A DNA stretch of 64,000 bases from Mesodorylaimus sp. YZB2_4 (taxonomy: Eukaryota > Nematoda > Enoplea > Dorylaimida > Dorylaimidae). Position numbers and translations under genes: made by a program. Shown here piece after piece: positions 42,701 through 54,500 of this stretch (the stretch's first letter is position 1; each line of letters begins with the position of its first letter). Under the pieces are notes generated by a model. It had not been told where the DNA came from, did not search any database, and saw only the letters and a program-made list of their open reading frames with translations. The stretch spans positions 310,001 to 374,000 of the forward strand of contig JASANH010001508.1 in NCBI GenBank assembly GCA_030248295.1. The letters run 5' to 3'.

Positions 42701-45700
42701 GGCATGACCAGTCATTTAGCAAATTCATGTACTCGAAAGATGAGACACGCTTACCCTGGCCTCCTCATCGGCAGTACGCCTGGCTTCTTCCAACTGATTT
42801 TGTAATTGAGTTTTTAATCGATTCAAATTGTTCACTTGTGATTCAGCTTCTTCCAGTTGACGAGTCAAATCACTGTTCTCGTTGTGCATGCGACCCTTTG
42901 AGCTCGTGAAATCGTTCAGCTGACGAGTTTGCTCATCACATTTTGCTTGGAGTTCAGCGAGCTATAAAGTGAATTCCCGCTTAATCGATATCAAAGCAGA
43001 ATGAGCAAGATTTAATCGTACCTGCAATTCGAGCTGTTTAGCTACTCGATCCATATCGGCTCTACCTTTTGCTTCTGAATCCAAAGCAGCGTGCAAGTCT
43101 TCAACTTCTCGTTGAATTTGCGCCTTCTCCTTGTCACTCCTGAAAAATATTCCAGTCAGCCTATTTTAAGATCAATCAAGCTGTCTGTACTTGGCTTTAG
43201 CTTTTTGCAACTGATCCATCTGTTCGCCCATTTCAGCCACTGCATCGTTGTGCTTCTTCCTCAAAGCGGCCAGTTGACCTTCGTGGTTCATGTTGCTTTC
43301 TTCCAAATCGCGTCGTAACTTGGCCAATTCAGCCTCGCGTTTCTTATTCATCTCGATTTGGGCTTGAGTGGCTCCACCAGCCTCGTCCAAACGTTCGTGC
43401 AATTCTTCCAGTTCGCGTTGCAACTCGCTGCGAGCTTTTTCAGCCTAAAATTAGGTGCACGTGTGATCTACAATCGACTGTGCTGGGGCATATGCTGTGC
43501 CTTGGATCGCGACTGACGTTCTCCTTCCACTTCTTCTTCCAATTCCTGAATGCGGCCTTGCAGTTCCTTGATTTGCTTATGCAGCTTATTCACCAGCGAC
43601 TGCTCGTCTTCCAATTTGCTGCTCAGTTGATGCAATTCCTGCTCTTTCCTGAAAACAAACAATGAAGAATCACTCAACTCCAAAACAAGGGTGACCCTTA
43701 CCTTTTCAAGTTGCTTTCCAAGTCGTGCTTTTGCTTGTTCAACTCCTCGATGTTTTCTTGAGCAACCTTGAGCTCGCCTTCCACCTTACGTTTTCCCTTA
43801 TCCGTGTCCTGACGGCCACGCTTTTCGCGTTCTACACCATCTTCCAGCTGAAGCCATGCTGTTGTAGTCCCTCTATAGAAACCATACAGATGCCACTTAC
43901 CTCGTCCAACTGGGATTCCAATTTGGCCTTGATCTTGTTCAAGTGATTGACCTTGTCTTCCTCGGCTTGGAGATCTTCAGTCAATTTTCGGTTAATTTCT
44001 TCCTGATGCTTTTTCTCCTTGTTCAATTTGGCCACCAGTTCGTCTTGGTTGCTCATTTCTTCTTGCAAACTGCGGATCTGATTGTCCTTGGATGTCTTCT
44101 CAGATTCGGATTTGCGCAGAGCCAATTCAAGATCTTGCAGCTGCTTTTTCAAGTTCTCAATATCTTGTTCTACTTTCTTCTTGGCCTTGGTCAAGTCTGT
44201 GTTACGATCTTCTTGATCCATCAGACGCTCGTTCAGTTCCTAAGCAGTACAAGCGATTATGCAGGTGTTCAGAATATTTGAATTTCCCGCCTTATACTCT
44301 AATGATAACTTTACACCGTTTTAGAAAACAAATTGCATGGCTGTTAGGACTATATTCTAAGACTTTGCAGTCTCATCGAGTGCTCGCTCGCTTGCCATCG
44401 TCTCAGATTGTCAGCATGCCGGCCTTGAAACCAGGTACACTAGTATCGAACCGATGGCGGGTGTTAAAAAAAGTGGCCAAAGGCGGATTCGGAGCCGTGT
44501 ACGAAGCCTTGGATGAAAAAACGGAGAGCAAAGTGGCGCTCAAAATAGAATCGATCCGTTTTCTCAATCCAGTACTGAAAATGGAAGTCGCCGTTCTTCT
44601 GAAACTACGAGGCAAGACTGAGCACGCCTGTGGCATCTTGGGCGCTGGCGTTGAGGAAGGCAAGTACAATTTCATTGTCATGACTTTGGTTGGGCGCAGT
44701 CTCGGCGATCTGCGTAAAGCCAGAGCCGATGGAAAATTCGGAGAAGCGACCACGATTCGGTTGGGTCTGCAATGTTTGCAGGGACTGGAAGAACTGCACA
44801 ACATCGGCTTCCTTCATCGTGACGTCAAACCAACAAACTTCGCCATGGGCCGAAAGTCCAGCATGCGCATTGTTTATGTGCTCGACTTCGGTCTCGCTAG
44901 ACGTTTCCGCTGTCGAAATAAGCAAGGCAGGGCCGCAGTCCGAGATGCGAGAGCTCACTGCGGCTTCCGTGGCACCGAACGGTACGCGTCGATCAACGCC
45001 CATGATGGCGCCGATTTGGGACGTCGCGACGATATTTTGAGCATGCTGTACATGCTTGTCGAATTTCAGCGCGGAAAACTGCCTTGGCACGATGCGGACA
45101 GCGAGCTGACCGTGGCTCAGTTGAAAAAGAAGGTCGATGTTCAAGTGCTCTTCGACGGAATGGAAGTCGAATTCAAAGAGGTATACCAGGAAACGTGTGA
45201 GCTAAACTACAGCCAGCGACCCAACTACGGTTCGATCCGTGATCGCTTCCGTTCGATACAGCGCCGTAAAGAACTCCCTTTGAGCGGGCCATTCGAATGG
45301 GAGGATGAGGGAAATGTGGACGCGTGATTTTATGATGCCTATGCTCCCTGTGAAACGATGGACATGCGCTTTGTTGTGCGGTGGTTTGTATGAGCTAATC
45401 TAACAAACCATCGCTCATGCGGATAAGGAACCCTAGATTACCTGAATCTGCTTCTCCAAATCGTTTTTCTGCGACGTTAGCTTGGCCACTCTTTCTTCCG
45501 ACGAAGACAGAGTGCCTTTCTCATTTTGCAACTGCATGAACAGGTCGTTCTTTTCTTGAACCAGCTTTGCCAATTGACCTTCGAGATCCTTGCGTAGAGT
45601 TTCTTCCTTGTTCAAGTTGGTTTCCAATTCCTAAAATTTCTACTTTGAATAAGTCTGAAGCAGCGAGCTCTTTCTCAGACAGACTTTGATTTTATTATTC

Positions 45701-48700
45701 AATCCTTCCATTTCCTCCTCGGCCTTGGCTGATTTAAGCATCGGCTTGACTTTTCCGTACAATTTGAACCATTGCCAGGTTCGCAGCAAAGTCCAGCTGC
45801 GCACGTTTCGGCTGATAATCAGGTAGCCGGCACTAAAAGTACAAAGCATACTTCCAAGTCCAGTCCGCCGCCGTCTTTGGCTTACCGTTGTTCCTGACGA
45901 CGTTTAACTTCAGTCTTGGCCAAGTACCAACGGGCCTTGGACTGCAAGCCAGTCAAGATTCTGGACAGCGCTTCATCGCGCAGATCTTCCATACGAGCCA
46001 AAATACCAGCTTTGAAGAAGACTTTTGTCAAACCGATGCGAAATTCTTCGTCCTTTAGACTTCCTTCATTTCGCAATCGATCGGTGATACGCTCAGAAGC
46101 CACCTTCGGATCTTCCGAACTTTTAGCTTGGTCGGCGGCCAAGATGGAGTAGCTGAGTACAGAATAGGGTATTCGTTGTATACGATTGGTTTCTGAGGTA
46201 CCTGCTACTTACCGTTGCTTGAAATCGGGGTACATCAATCTGTTGGGGAAGCCTTTACGGCAAATACGAATTCCTTCTAGCACACCGTTGCAAGTCAGCT
46301 GGTTCAAAGCCAGAGCGGCATCCAAATATGCTGACTTCTTCAACTCGTTTGGAATAATGCAACGAATAAAATGAGGATGGGTTTGATGCAACATGTGCAT
46401 CAGCTTGTTCAAGCTCTCCTAAACGTGCATCCTTGTTTGACTCGCGCTAGACCAAGAAGGTCCAGAGCATACCCTGTACACCATGGACACAGTCAAGAAA
46501 GAGGCCGATTTGCCCTTGCGACCACCACCAGTACCGGCCTTGGCTGCTTCGGCCGCCTCCTCCTGAGTCTGGTAACTACCCCAGATGTCGACCAGCAGTT
46601 GGTTACCCTGACTTTGATTCTTCAAGATGGCAACGGCACTGTCGTTCAACGGATCCTTGTTCTTTTCCAGCCAGTTGAGAGCATTGTAGCGCACCTAATC
46701 ACAGGGAGTATTGCAAGCAAGATTTCTCATCCTCCGGGTTGGGGTGGGATGGAAAAGGCTCTCTTACAGTTCCAGCGTAGTGAACGATGGCGAAGTGGGC
46801 CTCGGCTTGTTTACCCTTCGGGGGCTTTGGTTTTTGGAAGTTGGGATGCTTGCCCAAATGTTGATCCATCAATTTCTGCACGTAGGTCATGTCGGTGGCC
46901 TTGGGCACGATGCACTCTTCGTCCAGCATGGAGATAATACCCAAAGGCTAAAGAGGACAATATGGTGGGCATGCTAAAGTGGGGTCACATAGGCTAGCGA
47001 ACCTTCTCGATCAATTCGATGCAAGCTTGCAAATCGAGACCGAAGTCGATGAACTCCCATTTTATACCTTCTCTTTGATATTCTTCCTGTTCTAAGACGA
47101 ACATGTGGTGGTTGAAAAATTGTTGCAACTTCTCGTTGACAAAGTTGATCCATTGTTGTTCAAAGGAGTTGAAATCGAAAATTTCAAACCCGGCGATATC
47201 CAAGACACCAATAAAGTACTTGCGTTCCAAGTCGCTGGCGTCCAAAGTCTTGTTGCAACGCGTAATCAACCAGTGGAACATGCGGGCATAGATAGCCTTG
47301 GATAGGGCGCCCACGGCCCATTCCACTTGCTGCAAGTTCTGACCCTTGTTCACCCATTCGTTACCCACACGCACTCGGGGTTTGACCAAAGCCTTCAAGA
47401 AATCTTCGTGATTGATGCCGAAATTGGTGGAGGCACGTTTGGCATCTGCAATGTTCCCAGTCATGATCAGTCTAAATATCACAGTCAGTATTCCTTACCA
47501 TCGTCCGTATCAACTTCGGCTTGTTCTTCGCGAGGACGTTGCTTGAACTTCATTTCACCCATGTGCATAATGGCAGCGCACAACTTGAAAAGGTTCTGTT
47601 TCTCGTCATTCTCAAAACCCATGATGTCAAAGGCTTCCTGGAAGTACACAGCTTTAGAAGCTCATAAACCACGTCAGTGCCCTTGCTCACATCTGTCAAT
47701 CGCATTTCTTCCTTGTCGTCCATTCCGTCCACAGTTAACTCGGCCATGGACACGAAGTGGTAGTACTTAATGTCATTGGTCAGCAACAGCTGCTCTGAAA
47801 CATTAAAGGCCAGAGTGTTTATGTCTGATGTATGACAGGAGCACGGTGTACCTTTCAATCCCTTCAACTGGCCAGACATAATTTGATAGAAAATGTGATA
47901 GCATCGATGTCCAGGCGCTTGGAAGATAACACGAGATTTCTCCAGCAGATCTAAAACCAACTGTGCCGACCACTTGGCCCCTGCGTGTCTGCACGCCCAT
48001 GCACTTACAATGTTCAATGTCGCCACCAGCCAGTTTGCCGCGGCCATCGAAGTGGATTCGAATAAATTTGCCAAAGCGAGACGAGTTGTTGTTTCGCACA
48101 GTTTTGGCATTGCCGAAAGCCTCCAGTACAGGATTCGTTTGCACAATTTGTTCTTCCAAAGTAGCCTAAAACGATTTAAGAATGATCTTGTGTTCGACAT
48201 GGAATGTGCATGCACGATTTCCAGTACCTTTGGCTTTCCACCATCCCCACCTCCTCCGGCACTAGCGCCAGCGCCAGCTTTCTTGGCAGCCGCGGCAGCT
48301 TGCGTAGCGCCGACGATGGCAAAGTAGGCAATGACCTTTTTTGTGTTCTCCGTTTTACCAGCTCCCGACTCGCCAGTAATCAACATGGACTGATGTTCGT
48401 GATCTGAAACATCCATTTTGGTTATCAGATGGCAGGTGGCATGTCACAGCAGGTCTGCAAACATTCTTGGAGATGCTGATTGTGAGCTCGAGCGTACAAG
48501 CTAGACTGTGATCAGCAGCATAGAATGCTCAGTGGCCTACTGTACCTTGCATCATGTAACGGTAGGCTTCGTCGGAGGCTGCGAACAAGTGTGGTGGCAT
48601 TTCATTCCTACGTTTTCCAATGTACATCTTGATGACAGATTCCGTGTAAATTGGCAAGCGTTTGTACGGGTTGATCACGACCTAAAGACCAAGTCCAAGC

Positions 48701-49381
48701 CATCTGATCATTTGTATGCCAAACAAGGGTTCACTTACGCAGAATAGTCCTGAGTAGGTCTAAAAAGAACAGATGGGACATTAAGTGGTTACCAGCACTG
48801 TGGAGTGTACAGACATACGTAGATCATCATGTTGATGTAGCGCGTACGCAAATTGTGCAAGACGCTAGCGTCGTTCAAGAAGGTCAAATTGGCCATGTCT
48901 TCCGTCTTCTCGAACTTGGGTGGATTCATTTCTTGAACTTGTTCTTTTTTTAGGGTCACCTACAGAAGCCAGATATCAGCTGGTCACATACGGCAGAGCT
49001 TGCTTGCCTTTCTTTCAATGGGCACCCTAGTCGTGTTTCCAGGGTAAAATAATGGCAGGAGTCATATCAAATCCTCCAATCATAAAGTCTCCTTTAATGG
49101 AGCATCAAACCCGCTCACCTCATTTCCTTTGCTCGTCACCACAACGCACGAGTCTCCTTTGGTGCTTTTGATCTCAGCCGATATATATCCCTCTTCCGCA
49201 TCCGGGATCCAGCAGTTCTTCTTGCTGTCGTACGGTTTCGTTTGATCCTACATAATCCAAGACAACACCTCACGTCTGGACAAAGGATGTCCCGCTTAAC
49301 AAAGAGTAGACGTACCGCCAAAGCTTGTTCAGGCGTTTGGCGCAAATATTGCCAGCCTGGATCCAGTTCCATCGTGCCCAT
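39789..49381 (-). CDS. Mhc: Muscle-type myosin II heavy chain (1982 aa, 34 exons)
   Basis: An actin-based motor forming thick filaments of muscle. From ATG 49381 to TAA 39791-39789, 34 exons close in phase (5949 nt). Motor: P-loop GESGAGKT (residues 175-182), switch [11 protein letters not shown], switch II DIAGFE (472-477), actin-binding [13 protein letters not shown], and SH1 helix [18 protein letters not shown]. The lever follows, with an S1-S2 junction near [14 protein letters not shown], and then ~1100 residues of heptad coiled coil. A short non-helical Ser-rich tail ends SALNYD. Each exon is present once; I see none of the duplicated alternative exons of insect Mhc. Loop 1 carries an Ala/Lys/Gly-rich insertion ([19 protein letters not shown]). 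One intron (43500-43445) uses a GC donor, and the largest intron (45441-44240) houses a kinase gene on the other strand. It appears intact. Confidence 0.96.
43445..43500 (-). other. GC-AG intron in the myosin gene
   Basis: The exon ending RQSRSK (last base 43501) must join the exon starting AEKARSEL (43444), as in all muscle myosins. The intervening 56 bases begin GC (GCACAG) and end TTTTAG. No GT donor nearby keeps the frame. Confidence 0.8.
44416..45327 (+). CDS. CK1/TTBK-like protein kinase (303 aa, intronless, nested in myosin intron)
   Basis: A Ser/Thr protein kinase of the casein kinase 1 group, closest in wording to tau-tubulin kinases. Motifs: glycine loop [10 protein letters not shown] (residues 21-30), ATP lysine in VALKIE (Lys43), catalytic HRDVKPTNF (134-142), DFGLARRF (157-164), then [14 protein letters not shown] and [12 protein letters not shown], where TTBKs have GTVRYASVNAH and MLVEFxxGxLPW. 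All catalytic residues are intact. The frame is open upstream to 44092, but ATG 44416 starts just before the kinase domain and is preferred. The gene has no introns, unlike its neighbours, and sits antisense in the 1.2-kb intron between myosin exons 17 and 18. This suggests a retroposed copy that kept coding capacity. Confidence 0.9.
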   Translation: MPALKPGTLVSNRWRVLKKVAKGGFGAVYEALDEKTESKVALKIESIRFLNPVLKMEVAVLLKLRGKTEHACGILGAGVEEGKYNFIVMTLVGRSLGDLRKARADGKFGEATTIRLGLQCLQGLEELHNIGFLHRDVKPTNFAMGRKSSMRIVYVLDFGLARRFRCRNKQGRAAVRDARAHCGFRGTERYASINAHDGADLGRRDDILSMLYMLVEFQRGKLPWHDADSELTVAQLKKKVDVQVLFDGMEVEFKEVYQETCELNYSQRPNYGSIRDRFRSIQRRKELPLSGPFEWEDEGNVDA

Positions 49382-51557
49382 TTTGATAGGATTTCCTTGG
49401 ATAAATTTGACAAGACTTTCTACGAAGGGGAACCCTCCTCGAAGCTTCACCAAGCGGCTGGGTGCAGGGACGAGAATGCGTCAAGGCTTCAGTGCCTAGA
49501 CGTTCACAATGACGGGGCACTCTGAGGTACACGGTTTATATTAGTCGGGGATTACTGTAGCGTATTAGCTTGGGAAAACGTCAAAAAATGAGACACGGCT
49601 CGTTCGAATGAAATGAGGCGCCTGTCCACCTTCGAGACAATTGAGCAGCACGAAATTTTAGCTTCGACTGCTACAAGCTCGTGGAAGCCCTGCGAGTCGT
49701 TTTTCAACGCTTTGAGTCGGTAGCGCCTCTTCGAAGGAAAAGTCCTAATGGCTACTGCACCCACAGGGCCAACACCGTCACCTGCGAAAAGCGCCTAGCC
49801 GTAAAGCTTAGAATATTGTATAAACGTGGCCCGAGGCGGGCAAGAAGTCCCTATTTTTAATACCTTGTCTAAAGCGTTTATGCACTATTGGGTACTGCCG
49901 CTGTAACTGCACTCCTCGGGCCCCTATCGCTCCGAAATGCCTTTCTCTTGTGACGTTTCACTGTCTCGAATGTCTTCGTTCCTGCGAGTGTCTGAAATGA
50001 TTTCGAATAGCTGATGTGTCTCGGACACGTCACTCTCAACATCACTCCCTGACAGCGCATGCTGTCGAATTTCAGCTTTTCTCTTCTCTCCAGGCATTCC
50101 CACCATTCCACTTTCGTCCATACTCTTCCAGTCCCCGGTTGAAGGTTCAATTCGTACGTTTCTCCTAAACAATGTCTTGTCAATCATCGTGGCCAAAGAA
50201 AATGCCGGAAGGCAAGGAACGTGCACAAAATCTGCGAGTTATTTGGTTACATCACTGGCTTTTCGCAGAAAGAATTCCTTTACTGCTTTGTCTCTTCATG
50301 ACGAGAGAACGTCATCGCATTTCTGACCTGAAAATCTACCGCACCTGCCCTCGAACTGTGTCTGCAAGAAGCCGAGAAGCCAAAGAAATCAAAGAGGCCC
50401 ATTTTTCATAACGGACGGGGTCTCCCCTGAACTGAAGAGGACTCGACAGGGATGCTCTACAAATATTTGCGGTCGTTTTTCTGGAATGTGCTATCGAACC
50501 GATTTCGACTCGCAGTTCCGCAGTTTCAGTGCGAGAAGACGTTGAGTTATGGCTAAAATACAACTGAACTATGGCCGAAAATACAAGAATTTGCTTGATG
50601 TATTATGGAGCTTTTTGATGAAGAGCAGAGACGGGTATGTCGAATCAGCAATAAATTCTGTAAGCAGAAGAAAGCCATTTATTTAAAAATCTTACCCCAC
50701 CGTGCGATGGCTTTCTGCAATTCAGCCTCAGAGGCCCCGAGGAGTGAAAAAGCGCTAGACAAGACACGAAGACCTAAATTTAGTTTAGCTTCCTGTATGA
50801 GTGCGCCCCTAGCAAGTGCACATACAGTATATTGACCGGGGGACATAGGCATGTGCAGCTGTTCTTATCGGAAAGCATGTAAATGCAACGAAAGCCATTT
50901 CTGTCTATGTGGACGTGGATACAATTATCTTCGGGCTTCGAGCGGGCATACTGTGCAGAGCGGATAATCTTATTTCAGTTTTACGAGACTGAACTCATCC
51001 ACTTTATGCTACTCGTAAGAATATAGACCATAATGAATAGCTATGGCGTAATAATAACGCTGAATACTTGGGTACAAGAAATGCATGCCAATAAACGCAT
51101 ACTCGTCCAATATCCATCAAAAAGGCAGTTTGTCAACTAGCTCCACCACCGACGTCCATCGACTAGCCATCTCACCATTCGTGACATTTTTATCACTGCT
51201 TCTTCAACATGGTCTTAAATTACATGTACGCTTCTCTGTCTGGCTCGGCGGGCAGGTTTGGCCGGTCAGTCGGCGATAGAAACTACGGCCTTGTCGTTGC
51301 CGCATCTGGTAACCACTACTGCATGTAACCGAACAAGCCGACCACTCTGACCATGGACCCATGCGACAGTCCAAGGCTAAAAAGGTAATGATAATCCTGT
51401 ACTGTATGTAGTGGAGAGGATGGGCGGAGGAAATGGTGTCTGTGCCAGAAGGGAAGAGGTCAGTGAGTAAACTGAAGAGCTTGGAAGAGCAGATTTAGCA
51501 TTTGTGCGCTTTAGAGAAGCGAAAATTTAAAAGAAAGGACTGCTATAAATGTTTTCC
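49382..51557. other. Region between myosin 5' end and F-spondin 3' end
   Basis: It should contain the myosin promoter and 5' UTR. Apart from one weak minus-strand frame listed separately, no gene is supported. Confidence 0.5.
49924..50226 (-). CDS. Weak candidate: polar 100-aa frame
   Basis: From ATG 50226 to a stop at 49924 the frame encodes a charged, Ser/Asp/Glu-rich sequence (SGSDVESDVSETHQLFEI and similar), which has a coding-like composition. An acceptor-like TTGTTTAG lies inside it, so it may be a 3' exon rather than a whole gene. No domain recognised. It lies upstream of myosin on the same strand and could also be part of a 5' UTR. Confidence 0.25.
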   Translation of the reverse strand: MHVPCLPAFSLATMIDKTLFRRNVRIEPSTGDWKSMDESGMVGMPGEKRKAEIRQHALSGSDVESDVSETHQLFEIISDTRRNEDIRDSETSQEKGISER

Positions 51558-54500
51558 TCACATGACTTGCATCAAGAGCAGACTGCAGACGGTCATCGAA
51601 CGGTCAGCCTGAGCACCACTCGCTTGCTGCATTTCGGCTGTGACCACCTCGCTATCAGCTGTACCCGTAGGGATTGGTCCGTTTGTAAAAAGTCATGCTC
51701 ATAATTTGGTAAGTTACTTACGACAAGGCCGCAAACGGCACTTTGCCTTCTCAACCAAATGACGCGGACACGGTTGACCACCATTCCTCGCAGGCACCTT
51801 GACCATGCGAGTTCTCTGACGTTTACCACGCCCGCACGTACGTGAGCATTCTGACCACCCCGACCATTCCGTCATCATACAATCGACCGCGGGACCACCG
51901 TCGTTGATGGGGTGCGGGTCAATACCAAAGGCCGTTGCCAGGTGATTTCCCGGTACTGAAAGCAGACACGGGTCACTCGTGAGTCAGCTAGTCTACAGCG
52001 CACAGTACATGCAAGCACGGCAACACAACAAGCGAGAAGATTAGTATCCTAACTGCAAATCATGCCGGTGCCCAAATTGAGATAACTGTCCAACGAATGC
52101 AAGTTCAGTGCAGCAGCTAAGCGGCGCATTGTGCTCCACGAAAGCGGTGCTGGTCGATCAGCCATGATCATGGGGAAACCCATCGTCGACGGTCGAATAG
52201 TAGCCGAGTCCGCGGTTGATGCAGCCGTCGCAGTATCAGCTTTTTCACCTGCATTAGTTTTGACAAGCGGATTAGTGCGAAGCGAGACACCATTTGTGCC
52301 TATGTACTGTATATGACCAGTGCATAAAACTATGACTCACAAGAATCGTCGTCTTCATCATCGTGATCATCGCCGTGACCATTTCCGTTACCATTGCCAT
52401 TTCCATTTCCGTTTTTGACGCAGGTTCGACGACATTGGTCTTCGCTCTAAAAATTCCCTCAGTCACCCTGTCCACGCGTATCTGAAGATAAGGCGTACCT
52501 CGAAGTTGTTTCTGTTTCCTTTGCACCCAGTGTAGATAAAGCGGCGACACACTTTTGACGCGCTGTCGTAATAATAACGAGGGAACACGCCCTGACACTG
52601 GCCAGCCTCTAGCGATTCGGCGCAGATCTCTGAAAAACGATGGTCCCACTGGAAGCAGTGAACATGCAAATTACTCAACTTACCGTCACCGTGACGAACC
52701 AAGAAGATATCGCATCCTTGCACATTGCACGTTTCTTTTTCCATCAGTTGAGTGTGAACACATTGATCCTGATTCTCTGTCAATGGCATAAACTTGGTTT
52801 CAAATGATGTCCTACGAGCAGACTCGTCTTACCAGGATAGTAGAGCAGACGAGTGCGTACACGAATACCGTCACCGCAAGAATGTGTGCATGGACTCCAC
52901 TCCGACCAGAAGGTGGTTTGACACCTAGGATCCTGCTGGACACGGCAATCATCGCCAGCGATACCTGAAAAATGAGGTTGTAGTCATCGTTTCCTGAGAT
53001 AACGCTGTCCGCTGTACCTGTGCACATCTCCTTCTGCATCAACTCTACCGAACACTTCTTCATACCCATGGGGTTATTGTAGTTACGAGTTCGGGAACGT
53101 ACGCCTTTTCCACAAGTCACAGTGCACTCGGTCCATGCCGCCCAAGTCGAGGTGGCGCAAATATCATTGAACGCTTCAGAATCTGGTAAGAAAGCAGAGG
53201 ATTGATAAGTTAATAAAGCATCAGTGAATTCGTAGTCTTTTCACCCATTTACTGTGGTTTAGCGAGTTTAGAGACTTCCTTTCTACTCGTAGCTTGCATA
53301 CCTTCACAGACACTGATAGCCGCATTGCAGAATTGCTTTTCAGTCAGTTGCCTTCTGCATTCACCCATTTGAGCCTTGATCGGGTTTTTGTACGTGCGGG
53401 CTCTCATTCGAATTCCCTTGCCGCATGTAGCCGAACAGAGGGACCATGGCGTCCAAGTGCCGACCATACACTCCCCTAAATGAAATGCATAGTACATATA
53501 TTGAATGCGATGAAATCTGAGCTTGAAAAGCTAGATTTCTATAGAGATTCACAAAGAAAGGACAAAAACTTCCAAATACGTGTTCCCTTCTGAGGGCAAA
53601 AGCGCATTATAAATGCGTGTACTCTTGACCAGGCTGGAGTGATGTTTTCCGTCAACTGTATAAACCCTATTCAAAAGTACTATTGAGTTCGCTTACGTCT
53701 GTCCTTATATTCCATATCCTCGCTAGTCTCTTGGTTTTCACCAAAACTTGCACTTGCATATTCTGAAGCGTTTTTGCATACGGTCGGGTAAATCTAAACC
53801 CAAGAAACTATTTTCGTTCAACAAAAACTTTTCTTTACGTGAAAGTAGAATAAGCAATTTTCTTGTCTCTACTAGCCTTTTCTCGACGAATAATCAATCT
53901 GGCCAAGGGCGGTATCACATCTGCGTGGGCATTGAAGAAGGGGGACCGCGGATCGTTGGGATCTTTCGTGGTGATTGGTTTAATTTTTTCACGAGGCACG
54001 CTGGGACTGTTGGGTGCCTGAAGGATGAGAAGATCTTATTTTAAGCTTTTCCTCGCGAAAACTCGATTCGCTGAAACCTAAATCTGCGTGAAAAGAACCG
54101 CTTCAAGCGCTAATGGCCGGAATAGTCCTTTTGGGAGCAAGAAAAGCGTCCAGTACTTATGGGAAGCTGGCAGTGGCCTGAGGCATGCAAAAAGTGAGAC
54201 TGGTGCTTACCATGTACGTAATGCCGCCATCGCTGCCCGCGTCCCACGGCGTCAAATCAAAAATCTTTTCACCAACCCAAGAACAGTTTTTCAAACACAA
54301 ATCGAATGAGGAGATGCCAACACACCAGTCCGGACTCGGGCCTAACATACTGGCCAACGAGACGAGGTGGTGATACCTGATGTGAGCACGAATGGACTGT
54401 TGAGTGCAAGCTTATGTGATACAGTCAAAACTGGCGTACTTATCAACACGGAATACAGCCTTGGCTGTGCCCTGCACATTCGGATACCATAGACCTCGCG

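Noticed and set aside
44092..44415. In-frame 5' extension of the nested kinase
   Set aside because: It overlaps a myosin exon on the other strand and has no kinase or targeting motif. ATG 44416 directly before the kinase domain is a better start.
52776..52790. ATG-containing extension of the F-spondin exon before 52776
   Set aside because: Using the upstream AG would shift the frame. The acceptor ending at 52777 restores phase and gives the expected TSP1 continuation.
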